Origin: an uncultured Clostridia bacterium
GTDB taxonomy: Bacteria > Bacillota > Clostridia > Christensenellales > UBA1242
Direction of reading: 5' to 3'
Assembly (NCBI GenBank): GCA_947627585.1
Contig: CANQWP010000049.1
Location: forward strand, 1 to 6,143
DNA length: 6,143 nt
The position numbers and the translations under genes were made by a program. This document shows positions 3,480-6,143 of the stretch, piece after piece (position 1 is the stretch's first letter; each line of letters opens with the position of its first letter). The notes beneath the pieces are model-generated. The model searched no databases and was not told the DNA's origin. It saw only the letters and a list, made by a program, of their open reading frames with translations.

Positions 3480-3745
3480 GCTGTCAATTGTGGGCGCAGT
3501 GCGCTTGCAAGGGTTTGGGTGCGAAACGCAAGGTTGCTTACACCTATTCAAGCGGTGAGAAGATAATTTGCGTGGACCAAGTTTCAAGCAACGACTTGAA
3601 GCGACCAAAGTGACATTTTTTTAAGTCAAACAGCATGACACACACGGCATCGTGTTCGACAGTGCAAAATTGTTTGTGGGAGCAAGATCGACACGTCAGC
3701 GCGGCCGGCAAAAAAATGCAACGCTTTTGGTGAGCAACATTACAT
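3480..3745 (+). ncRNA. Long structured 5' leader of the S10 operon (candidate cis-regulatory RNA)
   Basis: About 265 nt separate the start of transcription from the S10 ribosome binding site, with no supported gene. One consistent fold has a stem 3532-3539/3599-3606 (GGTTGCTT with AAGCGACC, one G-U) enclosing CACC/GGTG (3541-3544/3554-3557) and CAAGT/ACTTG (3578-3582/3594-3598), the last stacking directly on the first. Small stems precede it (3494-3497/3501-3504; 3520-3523/3527-3530, loop AAA). A 3' domain offers ACACG/CGTGT (3642-3646/3651-3655) or the competing CGTGTTCGA/TCGACACG (3651-3659/3688-3695, one bulge). A seven-T run at 3616-3622 lies between domains. Ribosomal protein operons are commonly autoregulated through such leaders; a link to a specific protein here is inference. 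No known leader family is recognised. Confidence 0.55.
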
Positions 3746-3764
3746 GGAGGTAAAAAAAGAAAAA

Positions 3765-4073
3765 ATGGCAAATCAAAAAATGAGAATTAAACTTAAAGCC
3801 TATGAACACACACTGATTGACGAGGCATGCAAAAGAATCATTGACACTGCCGCAAAAAATGGTGCAAAGGTTTCTGGGCCAATTCCACTTCCAACTGACA
3901 GAGAAGTGGTGACTGTGATCCGTTCTCCACACAAAGACAAAGATTCGCGAGAACAATTTGAAAGCAAAACCCACAAAAGACTTATTGATATCTATAATCC
4001 AAACGCAAAGGCTGTTGATGCTCTTATGAAACTTGAACTTCCTGCCGGCGTTGAGATTAGCATCAAACTGTAA
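3765..4073 (+). CDS. rpsJ: 30S ribosomal protein S10 (also NusE)
   Basis: S10 sits in the head of the 30S subunit and, as NusE, pairs with NusB in transcription antitermination. The start at ATG 3765 gives 102 residues, the usual family length, beginning [19 protein letters not shown]. The family signature is present as [16 protein letters not shown] (29-44), and the ribosome/NusB-contacting region continues through [17 protein letters not shown] (50-66) and KTHKRLIDI. An in-frame ATG at 3744 would add MEVKKEK, but it lies against the ribosome binding site GGAGG (3746-3750) and is rejected. The spacing from GGAGG to ATG 3765 is 14 nt, longer than the 5-8 nt of the other genes here. First gene of the S10 operon; the rplC ribosome binding site overlaps its stop codon. 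Confidence 0.96.
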   Translation: MANQKMRIKLKAYEHTLIDEACKRIIDTAAKNGAKVSGPIPLPTDREVVTVIRSPHKDKDSREQFESKTHKRLIDIYNPNAKAVDALMKLELPAGVEISIKL

Positions 4074-4087
4074 GGAGGTAAAGACAA

Positions 4088-4708
4088 GTGAAAGCAATTT
4101 TGGGAAAGAAACTTGGCATGACACAAGTCTTCACCGAAGACGGTTTGGTCATTCCAGTGACTGTTGTTGAGGCTGGCCCAATGACAGTTGTTCAAAGAAA
4201 AACAAAAGAGGTTGATGGCTATGACACTTATGTCTGCGCTTTTGGACCTCAAAAGAAAAATGTCACAAAGCCACAAAAAGGCGTTTTTGACAAAGCGAAA
4301 GTTGAGCCTTGCAAAGTTTTGAAAGAACTTGCTCTTGACGGCGAACTTGAACTTGGCGCTGTTGTCAAAGCCGACACCTTTTCGGCAAAAGACAAAGTTG
4401 ATGTCATTGGCATCACAAAAGGTCACGGATTTTCCGGCGTTATCAAAAGATGGAATCAACATCGTCTTAAGATGTCACACGGAACTGGACCTGTCCACAG
4501 AGAAGTGGGCTCAATGAGTGCAAACTCTTCTCCATCGCGCGTGTTCAAAAACAAACACATGCCTGGACAATATGGAAACGAAAGAGTGACCATTCAAAAC
4601 TTGGAAATCGTCAAAGTCGACGCAGACAGAAACCTCTTGTTGATCAAAGGCAATGTTCCTGGTGCGAAAGGCGCAATCCTCACGATCAGACAGTCAGTGA
4701 AGGCTTAA
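4088..4708 (+). CDS. rplC: 50S ribosomal protein L3
   Basis: L3 is a primary 23S rRNA-binding protein whose extension reaches towards the peptidyl transferase centre. The start is GTG 4088, with AAGGAGGT (4072-4079) overlapping the rpsJ stop and an 8-nt spacing. It is 206 residues, normal for the family, and begins with the canonical [15 protein letters not shown] (1-15). The conserved extension is seen as [15 protein letters not shown] (108-122), [17 protein letters not shown] (129-145), [20 protein letters not shown] (148-167) and [14 protein letters not shown] (182-195). Q161 lies in the [10 protein letters not shown] context where some bacteria methylate the glutamine (by PrmB). W122 occupies the central-extension tip where an aromatic or His is common. 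rplD follows 13 nt after the stop. Confidence 0.97.
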   Translation: MKAILGKKLGMTQVFTEDGLVIPVTVVEAGPMTVVQRKTKEVDGYDTYVCAFGPQKKNVTKPQKGVFDKAKVEPCKVLKELALDGELELGAVVKADTFSAKDKVDVIGITKGHGFSGVIKRWNQHRLKMSHGTGPVHREVGSMSANSSPSRVFKNKHMPGQYGNERVTIQNLEIVKVDADRNLLLIKGNVPGAKGAILTIRQSVKA

Positions 4709-4721
4709 TAGGAGAAAGAAA

Positions 4722-5345
4722 ATGGCAAGAGTTAAAGTTTACAACATGAAAGCCGAAGAAGTGGGAACTCAAACTTTGAAAGATTCCGTTTTCGGCGTGG
4801 AATATAACGAGCCGCTCATTCACGAAGTTGTTGTTGCTTACAACGCAAATCAACGTCAAGGCAACAAAAGCACTTTGACAAGAAGCGAAGTTCGTGGACA
4901 TTCTGCAAAGCCTTACAGACAAAAAGGAACAGGACATGCAAGACAGGGCAGCACAAAAGGCCCACAATACAAGGGCGGCGGAGTTGTTTTTGCTCCAAAG
5001 CCACGCGACTTTTCAAAGAAAGTCAACAAGGTCAAAAAATATGGCGCACTTGTGAGCGCGCTGTCCGCAAAACTTGCTGACAAACAAATCACCGTTTTGG
5101 ACAAGTTTGAAATTGAAAGCGCAAAAACAAAAGATGCTCAAAGCTTTTTGAATGCATTCAAGTTTGACGGCTCGGTTTTGGTGGTTTCTGCAGCAAACAG
5201 CGACGCAAATTTGAAAGCAACAAACAACATTGAAAGACTTGATGTTGTCAATGTGGAACTTCTCAACACTTATGAAGTTGTTGCTCACAAAAATGTTGTC
5301 CTCACACAAGAGGCAATCAAATTCTTAGAGGAGGGCGCAGAATAA
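4722..5345 (+). CDS. rplD: 50S ribosomal protein L4
   Basis: L4 binds 23S rRNA domain I and lines the constriction of the peptide exit tunnel with a long loop. ATG 4722 follows AGGAG (4710-4714) at 7 nt. Its 207 residues are the usual length. The globular start [15 protein letters not shown] is followed by the extended loop, about 40-100: [20 protein letters not shown], then [15 protein letters not shown] (63-77) and [18 protein letters not shown] (81-98). This is where macrolide-resistance changes cluster in other species; nothing here indicates a resistance change. Tyr stands where Trp is common in both PWRQKGT and PQW. In enterobacteria L4 represses the S10 operon through its leader; whether the leader here responds to L4 is unknown. 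The stop overlaps the rplW start by one base (TAATG). Confidence 0.97.
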   Translation: MARVKVYNMKAEEVGTQTLKDSVFGVEYNEPLIHEVVVAYNANQRQGNKSTLTRSEVRGHSAKPYRQKGTGHARQGSTKGPQYKGGGVVFAPKPRDFSKKVNKVKKYGALVSALSAKLADKQITVLDKFEIESAKTKDAQSFLNAFKFDGSVLVVSAANSDANLKATNNIERLDVVNVELLNTYEVVAHKNVVLTQEAIKFLEEGAE

Positions 5346-5647
5346 TGGAAGCAAGCGAAATCATCATTCGTCCACTTCTCACTGAAAAATCATACAGCGG
5401 CATTGCGAACAAAATCTATAGTTTTGTTGTTGCAAAAAGCGCAAACAAAGTTGAAATTGCACGCGCAGTTGAAACAATGTTTGGTGTTGAAGTGGCAAAA
5501 GTGAACACCCTTGTGATGAAAGGGCACAAAAAATCTCAAAACACAAGACAGGGAAGAACAGAGGGGCGCACAAGTGACTATAAAAAAGCAATCGTCACCT
5601 TGACCGAAAAGTCAAAGCCAATCGCGTTCTTTGAAAGCCTGTCATAA
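5345..5647 (+). CDS. rplW: 50S ribosomal protein L23
   Basis: L23 sits beside the tunnel exit on the 50S subunit and is the docking site for trigger factor and the signal recognition particle. ATG 5345 shares a base with the rplD stop (TAATG), which suggests coupled translation. GAGGAGGG around 5327-5334, inside the end of rplD, serves as ribosome binding site. The 100 residues match the family. The N-terminal [11 protein letters not shown] (6-16) is the typical helix start carrying the chaperone-binding acidic residue, and [21 protein letters not shown] (22-42) and VEVAKVNTL (48-56) form the sheet. The basic loop [20 protein letters not shown] (59-78) contacts 23S rRNA, followed by [10 protein letters not shown]. 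No unusual features. Confidence 0.96.
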   Translation: MEASEIIIRPLLTEKSYSGIANKIYSFVVAKSANKVEIARAVETMFGVEVAKVNTLVMKGHKKSQNTRQGRTEGRTSDYKKAIVTLTEKSKPIAFFESLS

Positions 5648-5662
5648 AGGTGGGAGGACAAA

Positions 5663-6143
5663 ATGGCAATCGTAAAAAGTAATCCAACTTCGGCGGGCAG
5701 AAGATTTTATTCCAAACTTTCCACCGAAGAATTGACAAAAAAGACCCCAGAAAAATCTCTTCTTGACGTCAAGAAAAAACACGCCGGAAGAAACAATCAG
5801 GGCAAACTTACCGTTCGTCATCACGGCGGCGGAAACAGACAAAAATATCGTATCATCGACTTCAAACGTGACAAAGACGGCGTTCCAGCAAAAGTTACGG
5901 CCATTGAATATGACCCAAACCGCACCGCTTACATCGCACTTTTGTCATACAAAGATGGCGAAAAAAGATACATCATCGCGCCAGTTGGCTTGAAAGTTGG
6001 AGACATCTTGAACAGCGGAAGCGGCGTTGAAATCAGAGTTGGAAACAACCTTCCACTTTCAGACATCCCTGTTGGCTCACTTGTTCACAACATTGAACTT
6101 GAACCAAAGAAAGGCGGGCAACTTGGCCGCGCAGCCGGCGCTG
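5663..6143 (+). CDS. rplB: 50S ribosomal protein L2 (N-terminal 160 codons, runs off the edge)
   Basis: L2 is a large conserved 23S-binding protein needed for subunit association and peptidyl transferase assembly. ATG 5663 follows GGGAGG (5652-5657) at 5 nt, 15 nt after rplW. The reading frame is open to the window edge and covers 160 of the roughly 275 residues expected. The start [20 protein letters not shown] is typical (usually MAIKKYKPTSPGRR). The RNA-binding/OB-fold part shows [22 protein letters not shown] (42-63), [15 protein letters not shown] (64-78), [24 protein letters not shown] (81-104) and APVGLKVGD (106-114). The beginning of the SH3-like domain has [19 protein letters not shown] (127-145) and GGQLGRAAG (151-159). 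The catalytically important C-terminal His region lies outside the window. Confidence 0.96.
   Translation, partial: MAIVKSNPTSAGRRFYSKLSTEELTKKTPEKSLLDVKKKHAGRNNQGKLTVRHHGGGNRQKYRIIDFKRDKDGVPAKVTAIEYDPNRTAYIALLSYKDGEKRYIIAPVGLKVGDILNSGSGVEIRVGNNLPLSDIPVGSLVHNIELEPKKGGQLGRAAGA

Noticed and set aside
3270..3608. 112-codon minus-strand frame across the S10 promoter and leader
   Set aside because: There is no ribosome binding site and no recognisable protein, and it would overlap the consensus promoter and the leader structures of the opposite strand.
3589..3622. Strong intrinsic terminator at the seven-T run of the S10 leader
   Set aside because: The nearest good stem ends at 3606, ten bases before the T run, so it is not a standard terminator; only weak long-range pairing (3482-3486 with 3611-3615) abuts it.

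Overview
The window looks like a chromosomal segment of a low-GC, Gram-positive-type bacterium (Bacillota, most likely an uncultured clostridial lineage). The signs are AT-rich coding DNA, strong AGGAGG-type Shine-Dalgarno sequences, TTGACA/TATAAT promoters with extended -10 elements, T-tailed hairpin terminators, TGA used as a stop, and the order rpsJ-rplC-rplD-rplW-rplB. A finer placement cannot be read from the sequence.

Layout. Positions 1-375 are the tail of an rRNA operon: the 23S rRNA 3' end, a spacer with a strong inverted repeat, 5S rRNA and a terminator. Positions 376-553 hold a GC-rich island of small hairpins with no recognisable gene. Positions 582-2809 are one transcription unit: a promoter, a roughly 150-nt leader with two candidate leader peptides and mutually exclusive base pairing around the start site, a 666-residue ABC exporter half-transporter with unusual lysine-rich segments, and a terminator. 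Positions 2827-3163 hold an intact minus-strand tRNA-Asn(GTT) with promoter and terminator, next to what looks like a second copy of the same tRNA gene split by two GC-rich hairpin-forming inserts. Positions 3226-3440 are a T-rich spacer ending in an alternating purine-pyrimidine tract. From a consensus promoter at 3445-3473 the S10 ribosomal protein operon runs off the right edge. It begins with an unusually long (about 265-nt) structured leader, followed by rpsJ (S10), rplC (L3), rplD (L4), rplW (L23) and the first 160 codons of rplB (L2).

Function. Apart from the exporter, the window is translation machinery: 23S/5S rRNA, a tRNA and the first ribosomal proteins of the S10 operon. The tRNA and the S10 operon have divergent strong promoters facing away from each other. 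The least explained parts are the two untranslated leaders (exporter and S10), which look like candidate cis-regulatory RNAs, and the two GC-rich hairpin islands, which share short sequence blocks and may belong to one repeat family, one member of which seems to have broken into a tRNA copy. No CRISPR array, transposase, phage gene or obvious defence system is present.
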